Source of the DNA: Kitasatospora paranensis
Lineage (GTDB): Bacteria; Actinomycetota; Actinomycetes; Streptomycetales; Streptomycetaceae
Reading direction: 5' to 3'
Length of the DNA: 64,000 bases
Assembly: GCF_039544005.1 (NCBI RefSeq)
Contig: NZ_BAABKV010000001.1
Location: 5,518,001 to 5,582,000 of the forward strand
Shown here: in pieces, positions 1 to 10,215 of the stretch
Position numbering within the stretch: position 1 is the first letter of the stretch
Layout of the letters: each line of letters starts with the position of its first letter
The notes under the pieces: model-generated
Seen by the model: only the letters and a program-made list of their open reading frames with translations
Told to the model about the DNA's origin: nothing
The model's database searches: none
Translations under genes and position numbers: made by a program

Positions 1-2
1 GG

Positions 3-965
3 CTCTGCGCCCCCGGTCTGTACGAGACGGTGGCGGCCGCCCTGCGCGAGAGCGGCCTGCCCGCCGACCAGCTCGTGGTGGAGCTGGCCCGGACGGGCCC
101 GGACCACAGCGCCGACGAGGTCGGCCGGCGGCTGGCGGCGCTGCGCCGGCTCGGGGTGGCCACCGCGGTCGGCGGCTTCGGGGCGGGCGGTGGCTCGCTG
201 CGGGCGCTCGCCCGGCTGCCGTTCGACACCCTGCGCCTGGACCGCAGCCTCGTCCAGGACATCGCCGACTCGGCGCTGACCCGGGCGCTGGCCGGTCATG
301 CGCTCCGTCTCGGCCGGGACCTCGGGCTGGTGACGGCGGCCGAGGGCGTGGACCACCCGCGGCAGGCCGCCGTCCTGCAGGAGCTGGGCTGCCGGCAGGC
401 CCAGGGCCCGGCCTTCGCGCCCCCGCTCGACGAGCCCCGGCTGCGCCGGGCGCTGGCCCGCCGCGCCTACCCGCTGCCGCGGCCGCTCGGGGGCTCGCCG
501 GGCGGCGGCCGCACCTGGGCGCGGACCCCCGTCCGGGTGGCCGGGGCGAGGCCGGTCCGGCCCGGCCCGGGCACCAGCACACCCCTCCGACCTGCCGGAA
601 CGGCACGCGGTGGGTGGTCCGGCAGGGGGTCCGCATGGCGAGACGGCCATCCCACCAGCTTGACACCCGACACCGCAGGGGAGGAAGGTCGGTGCCATGC
701 GCACCCGAATTCTCGTACTTGGCGGGCGCGTCGGCTGAGTGGGCCCCTGTGCTCCACTTCGGACAGGCCGACGCGCCACCCCTCGCATGCCCTGGGCACG
801 AGGGGTTTTTTGTTGCACGCGAACCGCTCCACCCATGCCAGACCACTGGCCCCAGCCGTCATGAATCGGGACGATTGGGGCAGAGCCGGAGATCGGCCCA
901 CCGCACGGCAGGACCCTCAACTGCCCGGGCCGGCAGAACCCGAGAAGAGACAGGCAGATGACTGA
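3..965 (+). CDS. EAL-domain (c-di-GMP phosphodiesterase-like) protein, C-terminal part, degenerate
   Basis: The gene enters from the left edge; only the C-terminal half of an EAL domain is visible, covering roughly the first 160 codons. Recognisable elements are VVEL, GGFGAGGGSL in place of the usual DDFGTGYSSL, LRLDRS in place of KIDRS, and AEGV near position 340. The two aspartates that bind metal in active EAL phosphodiesterases are Gly-Gly here and the lysine of KxD is Arg, so I infer a non-catalytic c-di-GMP-binding or scaffold domain. The same frame stays open to a TGA at 963-965, but this runs through the ilvB leader peptide and attenuator, so the last ~150 codons are probably not protein; the real end is likely near 500-660 or hidden by a one-base error. 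In S. coelicolor, as I recall, a GGDEF/EAL gene also sits just before ilvB. Confidence 0.6.
   Translation, partial: LCAPGLYETVAAALRESGLPADQLVVELARTGPDHSADEVGRRLAALRRLGVATAVGGFGAGGGSLRALARLPFDTLRLDRSLVQDIADSALTRALAGHALRLGRDLGLVTAAEGVDHPRQAAVLQELGCRQAQGPAFAPPLDEPRLRRALARRAYPLPRPLGGSPGGGRTWARTPVRVAGARPVRPGPGTSTPLRPAGTARGGWSGRGSAWRDGHPTSLTPDTAGEEGRCHAHPNSRTWRARRLSGPLCSTSDRPTRHPSHALGTRGFLLHANRSTHARPLAPAVMNRDDWGRAGDRPTARQDPQLPGPAEPEKRQADD
697..738 (+). CDS. ilvB operon leader peptide (13 aa)
   Basis: A 13-codon ORF reads MRTRILVLGGRVG and stops at 736-738. It carries a run Ile-Leu-Val-Leu, the three products of the pathway downstream, and has a strong ribosome site (GAGGAAGG, 681-688) at good spacing. 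A rho-independent terminator follows 40 bases after its stop and ilvB follows that. This is the classic arrangement of transcription attenuation by a leader peptide, which comparative studies have predicted for actinobacterial ilvB. It is too short for routine gene calling. Confidence 0.8.
   Translation: MRTRILVLGGRVG
779..811 (+). terminator. Attenuator terminator of the ilvB operon
   Basis: CCCCTCG (779-785) pairs with CGAGGGG (799-805); an inner TGCC/GGCA pairing tightens the loop, and six T follow at 806-811. It lies between the Ile/Leu/Val leader peptide and ilvB, 150 bases before any ilvB start, so it is positioned to abort transcription when branched-chain amino acids are plentiful. 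The competing antiterminator pairing was not resolved by eye. Confidence 0.8.
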
Positions 966-1037
966 GCACGCCGCCTCCCCCGCCGCGGGGACACCCCGGC
1001 AGCCCACGCTCCGGGTCCCCAGACGACCGTCGAGACC

Positions 1038-2810
1038 ATGACCGGAGCGCAGTCGCTCATCCGCTCGCTCGAAGCCGTGGGCGCGGACACCGTCTTCGGG
1101 ATCCCCGGCGGCGCGATCCTCCCGGCCTACGACCCGCTGATGGACTCCACCAAGGTCCGCCACATCCTGGTCCGCCACGAGCAGGGTGCCGGCCACGCGG
1201 CCACCGGCTACGCGCAGGCCACCGGCCGGGTCGGCGTCTGCATGGCCACCTCGGGCCCCGGCGCCACCAACCTGGTGACCCCGATCGCCGACGCCTACAT
1301 GGACTCCGTGCCGATCGTCGCGATCACCGGCCAGGTCGCCTCCAAGGCGATCGGCACCGACGCCTTCCAGGAGGCGGACATCTGCGGCATCACCATGCCG
1401 ATCACCAAGCACAACTTCCTGGTGACCGACGCCGCCGAGATCCCCCGGGTGATCGCCGAGGCCTTCCACATCGCCGCCACCGGCCGCCCCGGCCCCGTCC
1501 TGGTCGACATCGCCAAGGACGCCCTGCAGTCCACCACCGTCTTCCGCTGGCCGGTCGAGACCTCGCTGCCCGGCTACCGCCCGGTGACCAAGCCGCACGC
1601 CAAGCAGATCCGCGAGGCCGCCAAGCTGCTGGTCTCCGCGAAGAAGCCGGTGCTCTACGTCGGCGGCGGCGTGCTCAAGGCCCAGGCCAGCGCCGAGCTG
1701 CGGATCCTCGCCGAGCTGACCGGCGCCCCCGTCGTCACCACCCTGATGGCGATCGGCGTCTTCCCCGACAGCCACCCGCAGCACCTGGGCATGCCCGGCA
1801 TGCACGGCTCCGTCCCGGCCGTCACCGCCCTGCAGAAGGCCGACCTGCTCTTCACCCTCGGCGCCCGCTTCGACGACCGGGTCACCGGCAAGCTGGACAG
1901 CTTCGCGCCGTACGCCAAGGTCGTGCACGCCGACATCGACCCGGCCGAGATCGGCAAGAACCGCCCGGCCGACGTGCCGATCGTCGGCGACGCCCGCGAG
2001 GTGCTGGCCGACCTGATCGTCGCCGTCCAGGCCGAGTACGACGCCGGCCACCGCAGCGACTACGCGGACTGGTGGACCAAGCTCAACGACTGGAAGAAGA
2101 CCTACCCGCTCGGCTACGAGCCGGCCCCGGCCGGCGAGCTCTCCCCGCAGCAGGTCATCGAGCGGATCGGCCAACTGGTCGGCCCGGAGGCCATCTACGC
2201 GGCGGGCGTCGGCCAGCACCAGATGTGGGCCAGCCAGTTCATCGCCTTCGAGAAGCCCGCCACCTGGCTGAACTCCGGCGGCGCGGGCACCATGGGCTAC
2301 GCCGTTCCGGCCGCCATGGGCGCCAAGGCCGGCATGCCGGACACCCCGGTCTGGGCGATCGACGGCGACGGCTGCTTCCAGATGACCAACCAGGAACTCG
2401 TCACCTGCGCACTGAACAACATCCCGATCAAGGTCGCCGTCATCAACAACGGCTCGCTCGGCATGGTCCGCCAGTGGCAGACGCTCTTCTACAACCAGCG
2501 CTACTCCAACACCGTGCTGCACGCCGGCCCGGACCACGACGGCAAGGAGCCGCCGGCCCAGGGCACCCGGATCCCGGACTTCGTGCTGCTCTCCGAGGCG
2601 ATGGGCTGCGTCGGCCTGCGCTGCGAGCGCCCGGAGGACCTGGACGCGGTGATCAAGCAGGCGATGGAGATCAACGACCGCCCGGTCGTCATCGACTTCA
2701 TCGTCCACCAGGACGCCATGGTCTGGCCGATGGTGGCCGCCGGCACCAGCAACGACGAGATCCTCGCCGCCCGGGACGTGCGCCCGGACTTCGGCGACGA
2801 CCTCGACTGA
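1038..2810 (+). CDS. ilvB: Acetolactate synthase large (catalytic) subunit
   Basis: Condenses two pyruvates (or pyruvate plus 2-oxobutyrate) with thiamine diphosphate, the first common step of valine, leucine and isoleucine synthesis; works with IlvN encoded next. The 590 residues show the ThDP glutamate in RHEQGAGHAA (about residue 48), the central FAD/DHAP domain and the ThDP motif GDGCFQMTN...N (about 440-465). The ATG at 1038 is probably internal: actinobacterial IlvB has a short tail before TGAQSLIRSLE, and an ATG at 958 opens with MTEH, the beginning I recall for S. coelicolor IlvB, but is out of frame with 1038 by one base. A one-base loss between 958 and 1020 would join them. No SD precedes 1038. 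Heads the ilvBNC operon under leader-peptide attenuation. Confidence 0.95.
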   Translation: MTGAQSLIRSLEAVGADTVFGIPGGAILPAYDPLMDSTKVRHILVRHEQGAGHAATGYAQATGRVGVCMATSGPGATNLVTPIADAYMDSVPIVAITGQVASKAIGTDAFQEADICGITMPITKHNFLVTDAAEIPRVIAEAFHIAATGRPGPVLVDIAKDALQSTTVFRWPVETSLPGYRPVTKPHAKQIREAAKLLVSAKKPVLYVGGGVLKAQASAELRILAELTGAPVVTTLMAIGVFPDSHPQHLGMPGMHGSVPAVTALQKADLLFTLGARFDDRVTGKLDSFAPYAKVVHADIDPAEIGKNRPADVPIVGDAREVLADLIVAVQAEYDAGHRSDYADWWTKLNDWKKTYPLGYEPAPAGELSPQQVIERIGQLVGPEAIYAAGVGQHQMWASQFIAFEKPATWLNSGGAGTMGYAVPAAMGAKAGMPDTPVWAIDGDGCFQMTNQELVTCALNNIPIKVAVINNGSLGMVRQWQTLFYNQRYSNTVLHAGPDHDGKEPPAQGTRIPDFVLLSEAMGCVGLRCERPEDLDAVIKQAMEINDRPVVIDFIVHQDAMVWPMVAAGTSNDEILAARDVRPDFGDDLD

Positions 2811-2836
2811 CGCCCCACAGGACAGATAGAGAGCCA

Positions 2837-3370
2837 ATGACCGTCATGTCCAAGCACACCCTCTCCGTCCTGGTCGAGAACAAGCCCGGCGTGCTCGCCC
2901 GCATCGCCTCGCTGTTCTCCCGTCGGGGGTTCAACATCGACTCCCTCGCCGTCGGCCCGACCGAGCACCCGGACATCTCCCGGATGACCATCGTGGTCAA
3001 CGTCGAGGACCTCCCGCTGGAGCAGGTGACCAAGCAGCTCAACAAGCTGGTCAACGTGATAAAGATCGTCGAGCTGGACCAGGCCCAGGCCGTCCAGCGC
3101 GAGCTGGTCCTGGTGAAGGTCCGCGCGGACGCCGACTCCCGCTCGCAGATCGTCGAGATCGTCCAGCTCTTCCGTGCCAAGACCGTCGACGTGTCGCCCG
3201 ACGCGGTGACCATCGAGGCCACCGGCAGCAGCGACAAGCTGGAGGCCATGCTCCGGATGCTGGAGCCGTACGGCATCAAGGAGCTCGTGCAGTCCGGCCT
3301 GGTGGCGATCGGGCGCGGTGCCCGGTCGATCACCGACCGCTCGCTGCGCGCCCTCGACCGCAGCGCGTAG
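2837..3370 (+). CDS. ilvN: Acetolactate synthase small (regulatory) subunit
   Basis: The 177-residue protein begins with an ACT domain (HTLSVLVENKPGVLARIASL, residues about 6-25, through 80) that binds valine for feedback control, followed by the C-terminal activation domain. It starts 26 bases after ilvB stops, as expected for a co-transcribed partner. A second in-frame ATG at 2846 could also serve; 2837 gives MTVMSKHTL. Length matches the family in actinobacteria (about 170-176). Confidence 0.95.
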   Translation: MTVMSKHTLSVLVENKPGVLARIASLFSRRGFNIDSLAVGPTEHPDISRMTIVVNVEDLPLEQVTKQLNKLVNVIKIVELDQAQAVQRELVLVKVRADADSRSQIVEIVQLFRAKTVDVSPDAVTIEATGSSDKLEAMLRMLEPYGIKELVQSGLVAIGRGARSITDRSLRALDRSA

Positions 3371-3510
3371 CCGGCCGCCCCCGCGGGGGCGTGCCGCGCG
3401 CGCGCCCCCCGCTGTCTCACCCCTGAAGCACCGCCCCACACCCCGCCGGGTCGAACTACGGTGGAGACCGCACCACCCGGCATCACCATCACGCAAGGAG
3501 ATGTGCCCCC

Positions 3511-4509
<999 letters not shown>

Positions 4510-4543
4510 GCACCTCCCGGGGGTCTTCCCCTTGTACACCGCG

Positions 4544-4582
4544 GCTGTTCCCGTCCGGGTGATTTCGCCGGACGGGAGCAGC
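4544..4582 (+). terminator. Terminator hairpin after ilvC
   Basis: A 15-base-pair stem, 4544-4558 with 4568-4582, with one G-T pair and a 9-base loop, lies 35 bases after the ilvC stop. No T run follows, which is common in streptomycetes. It closes the ilvBNC operon before serA. Confidence 0.65.
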
Positions 4583-4725
4583 CCGGCCCACTGCCCGCCG
4601 ATACACTTCCGAGTGCGCGTCAGGCCCACAGCGTCGTGCGTCTAGCTACGCGGCATGCCACCTTCCCCCGCTCGGTCACGCCACCTACGTGCCGGGGTGA
4701 ACCGGACAGTTAAGGACACACTGTC

Positions 4726-6306
4726 GTGAGCAAATCCGTAGTACTCATCGCCGAAGAGCTGTCGCCCGCCACTGTCGACGCCCTCGGTCCCGACTTCGAG
4801 ATCCGCCACTGCAACGGGGCGGACCGCACCGAGCTGCTCACCGCCATCGCCGACGTGGACGCGATCCTGATCCGCTCCGCGACGAAGGTGGACGCCGAGG
4901 CCCTGGCCGCCGCCAAGAAGCTCAAGGTCGTCGCCCGGGCCGGTGTCGGCCTCGACAACGTCGACGTCTCCGCCGCCACCAAGGCCGGCGTGATGGTCGT
5001 CAACGCGCCGACCTCCAACATCGTGACCGCCGCCGAGCTCGCCTGCGGTCTGCTGATCGCCAGCGCCCGGCACATCGCGCCGGCCAACGCCGCCCTCAAG
5101 CAGGGCGAGTGGAAGCGCAACAAGTACACCGGCGTGGAGCTCTCCGAGAAGGTGCTCGGCGTGGTCGGCCTCGGCCGCATCGGCGTCCTGGTCGCGCAGC
5201 GGATGTCCGCCTTCGGCATGAAGATCGTCGCGTACGACCCCTACATCCAGGCCGCCCGCGCGGCCCAGATGGGCGTCAAGCTGGTCTCGCTGGAGGAGCT
5301 GCTGGAGGTGGCGGACTTCATCACCGTCCACCTCCCCAAGACCCCCGAGACGATCGGCCTGATCGGCGACGAGGCGCTGCACAAGGTCAAGCCGACCGTC
5401 CGCATCGTCAACGCCGCCCGCGGCGGCATCGTGGACGAGGCCGCGCTCGCCAGCGCGCTCAAGGACGGTCGGGTGGCCGGCGCCGGCCTCGACGTCTACG
5501 CCAAGGAGCCGTGCACCGACTCCCCGCTGTTCGCCTTCGACAACGTGGTCGCCACCCCGCACCTGGGCGCCTCCACCGACGAGGCCCAGGAGAAGGCCGG
5601 CATCGCCGTCGCCAAGTCGGTGCGCCTCGCGCTCGCCGGCGAGCTCGTGCCGGACGCGGTCAACGTCCAGGGCGGCGTGATCGCCGAGGACGTCCGGCCC
5701 GGCCTGCCGCTCGCCGAGAAGCTCGGCCGGATCTTCACCGCGCTGGCCGGCGAGGTCGCCGTCCGCCTCGATGTCGAGGTCCGCGGCGAGATCACCCAGC
5801 ACGACGTCAAGGTGCTCGAACTCTCCGCCCTCAAGGGCGTGTTCGAGGACGTGGTGGCCGAGACGGTGTCCTACGTCAACGCCCCGCTGTTCGCCCAGGA
5901 GCGCGGCGTCGAGGTCCGTCTGACGACCTCCAGCGAGAGCCCCGAGCACCGCAACGTCATCACCGTCCGCGGCACCCTGGCCGACGGCGGCGAGGTCGCC
6001 ATCTCCGGCACCCTCTCCGGCCCGAAGCAGACGCAGAAGATCGTCGGTGTGGACGGCTTCGACGTGGACGTGGCGCTCACCGACCACATGGCCTTCTTCA
6101 CCTACGAGGACCGCCCGGGCGTGGTCGGCACCCTCGGCCGCATCCTCGGCGACGCCGGCATCAACATCGCCGGCATGCAGGTCGCCCGGGACGGCTCCGG
6201 CGCGCTCGCCTCGCTCACCGTCGACAGCGAGATCTCGCAGGACGTGCTGAACGCCATCGCGGCCGAGATCGGCGCCAAGTTCGCCCGCGCGGTGAACCTC
6301 GGCTGA
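4726..6306 (+). CDS. serA: D-3-phosphoglycerate dehydrogenase
   Basis: Oxidises 3-phosphoglycerate to phosphohydroxypyruvate, first step of serine synthesis. The 526 residues show the NAD+ motif GLGRIG (about 148-153), the arginine of NAARGG and the catalytic histidine in TPHLGAST, then the intervening (ASB) domain and a C-terminal ACT domain beginning at about residue 455 (EDRPGVVGTLGRIL). This long architecture is the actinobacterial/mycobacterial type with serine feedback. GTG start with AAGGA at 4712-4716. Separate from ilvC by a terminator. Confidence 0.95.
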   Translation: MSKSVVLIAEELSPATVDALGPDFEIRHCNGADRTELLTAIADVDAILIRSATKVDAEALAAAKKLKVVARAGVGLDNVDVSAATKAGVMVVNAPTSNIVTAAELACGLLIASARHIAPANAALKQGEWKRNKYTGVELSEKVLGVVGLGRIGVLVAQRMSAFGMKIVAYDPYIQAARAAQMGVKLVSLEELLEVADFITVHLPKTPETIGLIGDEALHKVKPTVRIVNAARGGIVDEAALASALKDGRVAGAGLDVYAKEPCTDSPLFAFDNVVATPHLGASTDEAQEKAGIAVAKSVRLALAGELVPDAVNVQGGVIAEDVRPGLPLAEKLGRIFTALAGEVAVRLDVEVRGEITQHDVKVLELSALKGVFEDVVAETVSYVNAPLFAQERGVEVRLTTSSESPEHRNVITVRGTLADGGEVAISGTLSGPKQTQKIVGVDGFDVDVALTDHMAFFTYEDRPGVVGTLGRILGDAGINIAGMQVARDGSGALASLTVDSEISQDVLNAIAAEIGAKFARAVNLG

Positions 6307-6326
6307 GCCCGCACCAGGCCTGTGAC

Positions 6327-6360
6327 CAGGGCCCGGACCGCCTCGGCGGTCCGGGCCCTG
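6327..6360 (+). terminator. Terminator hairpin after serA
   Basis: A perfect 15-base-pair GC-rich stem (6327-6341 with 6346-6360) with the tetraloop CTCG, starting 20 bases after the serA stop. No T run. Confidence 0.75.
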
Positions 6361-6587
6361 TCCTGTCGGCGGCCGTCCGCGTCTCAGATACTAGGAAATC
6401 CAACTATTCGTGCAGACAACGTCGGCCCGGCGTCGTACCGTGAAAGAGCCATACGGTGAGCCGCCCCTGCAAGCCCAGGGGGTCCGGCCCGTGTGCGCGC
6501 GTACGCGCATCGGCAGGTGACCCCTCCGGCGTACCCACCCTCCCCACCCTCGGCGTCCCCCACGGACGCATGCACCAAGGAGCCGGT

Positions 6588-6749
6588 ATGCCCACCGTCG
6601 CCGACCGCCACGCCACCGCCGCCACCGACACCCGCGCCCCGCGCCGCCGCCGCCGCGCCGAGCCCACCCCGCGCAACGCCGCCGTCGCCCTCCAGCGCGC
6701 GCTGGACCGCCGCGACAACGGCGGCTCCACCGGTCACGACCTGCACTGA
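6588..6749 (+). CDS. Small Arg-rich protein, function unknown
   Basis: A 53-codon ORF with AAGGAG six bases before its ATG, so it is likely translated. The product is basic: TRAPRRRRRAEPTPRNAAV in the middle, then ALQRALDRRDNGG. No signal peptide or membrane segment. It is alone between the serA terminator and the protease gene. I do not recognise a family; the strong ribosome site is the main evidence. Confidence 0.5.
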   Translation: MPTVADRHATAATDTRAPRRRRRAEPTPRNAAVALQRALDRRDNGGSTGHDLH

Positions 6750-6945
6750 CGCGGCGCACCGGCGGTACTGGGCCGAACGACTGACATCACGTCACCCGGT
6801 CGAGTGCACCGTGTGCACCGGCGAGGGACGGCGCTCGCCCCGCCCGGCGCGATGATCCTAATTTGGTGCGTCCGGGAGGGTGATCGACGTCCGCGGCGTG
6901 CGGGCGGCGCAGGATCAGGCCACCCCTGCCGGGGAGACCGCCATC

Positions 6946-9900
6946 GTGCGCACCGCCGCCGTCCTCGTCCTCGCCCTCGCCACCCTCGCCGTACCGGCCC
7001 CCGCCGGCGCCGAACCGGGGCCCGCCCCGGCCCGCGCACCGGCGGGCCGCCCGGTGTCCGTCCTCCTGGAACTCGACACCGAGGCCGCTGCACCCGCCTG
7101 GCGCCGCGCCGCCGACGGCGCCCGCCGCGAACGCCGCTCCCCGGACGCCGTCCGCGCGGCCGCCGCCCGGGCCGGGGCCGACCAGCGGGCCCGGGCCGTC
7201 CGCGCCGTGGACCGGACGGCCGGTGCCCTGCGCAGCGCCGCCCCGACCGCCCGCGTCCTCTACCGCACCCAGACGCTGCTGAGCGGCCTCGCCGTCAGCG
7301 CACCGGCCGCCGCCCTGCCCCGGCTGGCCGCCCTGCCCGGCGTCCGCGCCGTCCACCCGATCGCCCTGAAACAGCGGTCCAACTCCTACTCGGTGCCGCT
7401 CACCGGCGCCCCCGAGGTCTGGGCCGGCAGCGCCGGGAACACCGGCAGCGGCGTGCGGATCGGCATCATCGACTCCGGCATCGACTACACCCACGCCGAC
7501 TTCGGCGGCCCCGGCACCACCGAGGCCTTCCAGGCCGTCGACGGGGCGAAGCCCGCCCCCGCCGCGCTCTTCCCGAACGCCAAGGTGGTGGGCGGGCAGG
7601 ACCTGGTCGGCGACGACTACAACCCCGACCCGGCCGCCGAGCACTACCAGCCCGTCGCGCACCCGGACGGCAACCCGATCGACTGCGCCCTCAACGGCCA
7701 CGGCACCCACGTCGCGGGCACCGCGGCCGGCCTCGGCGTCACCCGCGACGGCCACCCCTACACCGGTCCGTACCGGCCCGGTCTGGACCCGGCGGACTTC
7801 CGGGTCGGCCCGGGCGCGGCCCCCGGCGCCCGGCTGTACGCGATCCGGGTGTTCGGCTGCCAGGGCTCCACCGACCAGCTCGCCCGGGCACTGGACGTCG
7901 CCGCCGACCCCGACGGCAACGGTGACCTGACGGACCGCCTCGACGTGGTCAACCTCTCGCTCGGCAGCCCCTTCGGCAGCCCGGACGACGCCGACGCCCT
8001 GGCCGTCGACAGGCTCTCCGCACTGGGCACCGTGGTGGTCGCCGCGGCCGGCAACGAGGGCGACGTCAACGCCATCGGCGGCAGCCCCGGCACCGCCGCC
8101 CGCGCGGTGACCGTCGCCGCCTCGGTGGACGCCCACAGCGATGCCGACGGCATCCGGGTGCTCGCCCCCGACACCCTCGCCGGGGTGGTGCCCGGCCACT
8201 GGAGCGCCGAGTACCGGGGCTGGGACACCCAGGACGTCAGCGGCGAACTCGCCCTGCCCGCCGACCAGTCCGACGGCTGCACCGCCTTCGACGCCGCCGA
8301 CGCCGCCCGGCTCAAGGGCCGGATCGCCGTCCTCGCCTGGAAGACCCGCGACGCCGACCGGGCCTGCGGGTCGGCCCCGCGCGCCGACCACGCCGCCGAC
8401 GCCGGAGCCCTGGGCGCCGTCTTCGCCGCCGACGGCGACAGCCTCGGCGAGATCGCCGGCGACGCCCGCGTCCCGGCCGTGCTGCTGGCCCGCGCCGACG
8501 GCGAGCGGCTCACCGCCGCGGCCGCCGCGGGCCCGGTCACCGTCCGGCTCGCCGGCCCCGGCAACACCCTGCACGGCTCGGTCTCCCAGGAGCAGCCGCA
8601 GCGGGTCGACACCCTGACCGCGTTCACCTCGCGCGGCATCGGCGTCGACGGCATCGTCAAGCCCGACCTCGCCGCCCCCGGCGAGACGATCTGGTCCGCC
8701 AAGGCCGGCAGCGGCAGCGGCGGGATGCGCGAGGACGGCACCTCGATGGCCACCCCGCACATCGCCGGGCTCGCCGCGCTGGTGCGCGCCGCGCACCCGG
8801 ACTGGCCGGTCGCCGAGGTCAAGGCAGCCCTGATGAACACCGCCGGCGACACCTGGCGCGGCGACGACCGCACCGGCCCGGTCTACGGACCGGAGCGCAC
8901 CGGCGCGGGCCGGGCCCGGGTCGACGCCGCGGTCGCCACCCCGGCCGTCGCGTACGCGGCCGGCGACGGCGCGGTGGACGGCGCCGTCGGCGTCTCCTTC
9001 GGCCCGGTGGCCGTCACCGGCCCCACCGAGCTGCACCGCCAGGTCGAGGTCCGCAACCACGGGGACGCCCCGCTCGCCTACGACACCGGCTACGCCGCCG
9101 CCACCGAGCTGCCCGGCGCCGGCTTCGCGGTCAGCCCGGCCCGGATCACCGTCGCCCCCGGCGGCACCACCCGGGTCACCGTCACCCTGCAGGTGCCCGG
9201 CCGGCTGGACCGCGTGCCCGACCCGACGCTCACCCTGGTGCAGGCCGACCGGGCCCGCAGCTACCGCGGCGAGCTGTCCGGGCGGCTGCTGCTCACCCCC
9301 GTCGGCGCCGACCTCCCGCCGCTGCGGGTGCCACTGTTCGCCGCGCCCCGGGCCGCGTCCCGGCTGGCGGCCGCCGCCCAGCTGCCCGGCGGCCGGGCCG
9401 GCACCTCCCTGCTCACGCTGGCCGGCAGCGGCGCCCCCGCGGACACCGCCGGACTCCTGAGCGCCTTCGTGCTCGGCGGCGAGGGCCCGCGCTGGCCGGA
9501 CTGCCCGGCCGGCGGCAAGCAGGGCGACGGGGTCTGCGTCGACCGGCCGGGCGAGCGGCTCGCCAACCTCCGGGCCGCCGGCGCCGCCAGCGACGCCCCG
9601 ACCGTGCAGGACCCGCTGGCCCGGGGCACCCTGTACATCGCCGCCGGGCTGTGGGCGCCCGCGGCGACCCCGGTGGGCATGTTCGGGGTGCGGGCCTCGC
9701 TGGACACCGACGGCGACGGCCGCACCGACGCGGTGGTCGCCGCCGCCCGGCTGCGCGGAAGTGACGTGCTGGTCGCCCGGACGACGGACGCCCGGACGGG
9801 CAAGGAGCTCGACGTCCAGCCGCTGAACGCCCGCTGGGGCGACACCGAGACCGGACTGCTCGACGGGGACGCGCTGGTGCTGCCGGTGCGGCTGTCCGCC

Positions 9901-10215
9901 CTGCCCGGGCTGAAGCCGGGGGCGTCCACCGTGCACTACGCGGTGTGGACGGGCCAGGTGCTGCCGGGGGCGCCCGAGGAGTCGGACGCCCTGGACTCGA
10001 TCGGGCTGGAGGGCGGTCGTCCGGTGCTCGCCCTCGACGTGCTGCACCCGGCGCTGGACATCCGCGACGGTGCGGACGGGCCCACCGCGATCACCGTGCC
10101 GGAACGGCCCGGATCGGTGCTGCAGCTCAACCGGAACGCGGCCGGCGCCCGGTTGCTACTGCTCCACCACCTCAACGGGGACGGACGCCGGACGGAGACC
10201 GTCGTCGTCGGCTGA
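6946..10215 (+). CDS. Secreted subtilisin-like serine protease (S8) with PA-domain insert
   Basis: A 1089-residue extracellular protease. Residues 1-22 are a Sec signal peptide (VLVLALATLAVPAPAGA). An I9-type propeptide region (about 35-125) ends before the catalytic domain. The triad is visible: Asp176 in IIDSGIDYTHADF, His252 in NGHGTHVAGT, Ser600 in GTSMATPHIAG; Asn is in AAAGNEG. Between His and Ser lies an insert of about 130 residues (about 405-535) typical of a PA domain. The C-terminal 450 residues look like beta-sandwich domains (fibronectin-like, with PARITVAPGGTTRVTVTL). GTG 6946 has GGGGAGA before it and places the signal peptide at the N-terminus; upstream in-frame codons are less likely. 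Its 3' end overlaps the convergent gtrA-type gene by 60 bases. Confidence 0.9.
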   Translation: MRTAAVLVLALATLAVPAPAGAEPGPAPARAPAGRPVSVLLELDTEAAAPAWRRAADGARRERRSPDAVRAAAARAGADQRARAVRAVDRTAGALRSAAPTARVLYRTQTLLSGLAVSAPAAALPRLAALPGVRAVHPIALKQRSNSYSVPLTGAPEVWAGSAGNTGSGVRIGIIDSGIDYTHADFGGPGTTEAFQAVDGAKPAPAALFPNAKVVGGQDLVGDDYNPDPAAEHYQPVAHPDGNPIDCALNGHGTHVAGTAAGLGVTRDGHPYTGPYRPGLDPADFRVGPGAAPGARLYAIRVFGCQGSTDQLARALDVAADPDGNGDLTDRLDVVNLSLGSPFGSPDDADALAVDRLSALGTVVVAAAGNEGDVNAIGGSPGTAARAVTVAASVDAHSDADGIRVLAPDTLAGVVPGHWSAEYRGWDTQDVSGELALPADQSDGCTAFDAADAARLKGRIAVLAWKTRDADRACGSAPRADHAADAGALGAVFAADGDSLGEIAGDARVPAVLLARADGERLTAAAAAGPVTVRLAGPGNTLHGSVSQEQPQRVDTLTAFTSRGIGVDGIVKPDLAAPGETIWSAKAGSGSGGMREDGTSMATPHIAGLAALVRAAHPDWPVAEVKAALMNTAGDTWRGDDRTGPVYGPERTGAGRARVDAAVATPAVAYAAGDGAVDGAVGVSFGPVAVTGPTELHRQVEVRNHGDAPLAYDTGYAAATELPGAGFAVSPARITVAPGGTTRVTVTLQVPGRLDRVPDPTLTLVQADRARSYRGELSGRLLLTPVGADLPPLRVPLFAAPRAASRLAAAAQLPGGRAGTSLLTLAGSGAPADTAGLLSAFVLGGEGPRWPDCPAGGKQGDGVCVDRPGERLANLRAAGAASDAPTVQDPLARGTLYIAAGLWAPAATPVGMFGVRASLDTDGDGRTDAVVAAARLRGSDVLVARTTDARTGKELDVQPLNARWGDTETGLLDGDALVLPVRLSALPGLKPGASTVHYAVWTGQVLPGAPEESDALDSIGLEGGRPVLALDVLHPALDIRDGADGPTAITVPERPGSVLQLNRNAAGARLLLLHHLNGDGRRTETVVVG

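Noticed and set aside
6787..10047. 1086-codon open frame on the minus strand
   Set aside because: It is antisense to the S8 protease, is Gly/Val/Ala/Arg-rich without motifs, and arises from GC-biased third positions.
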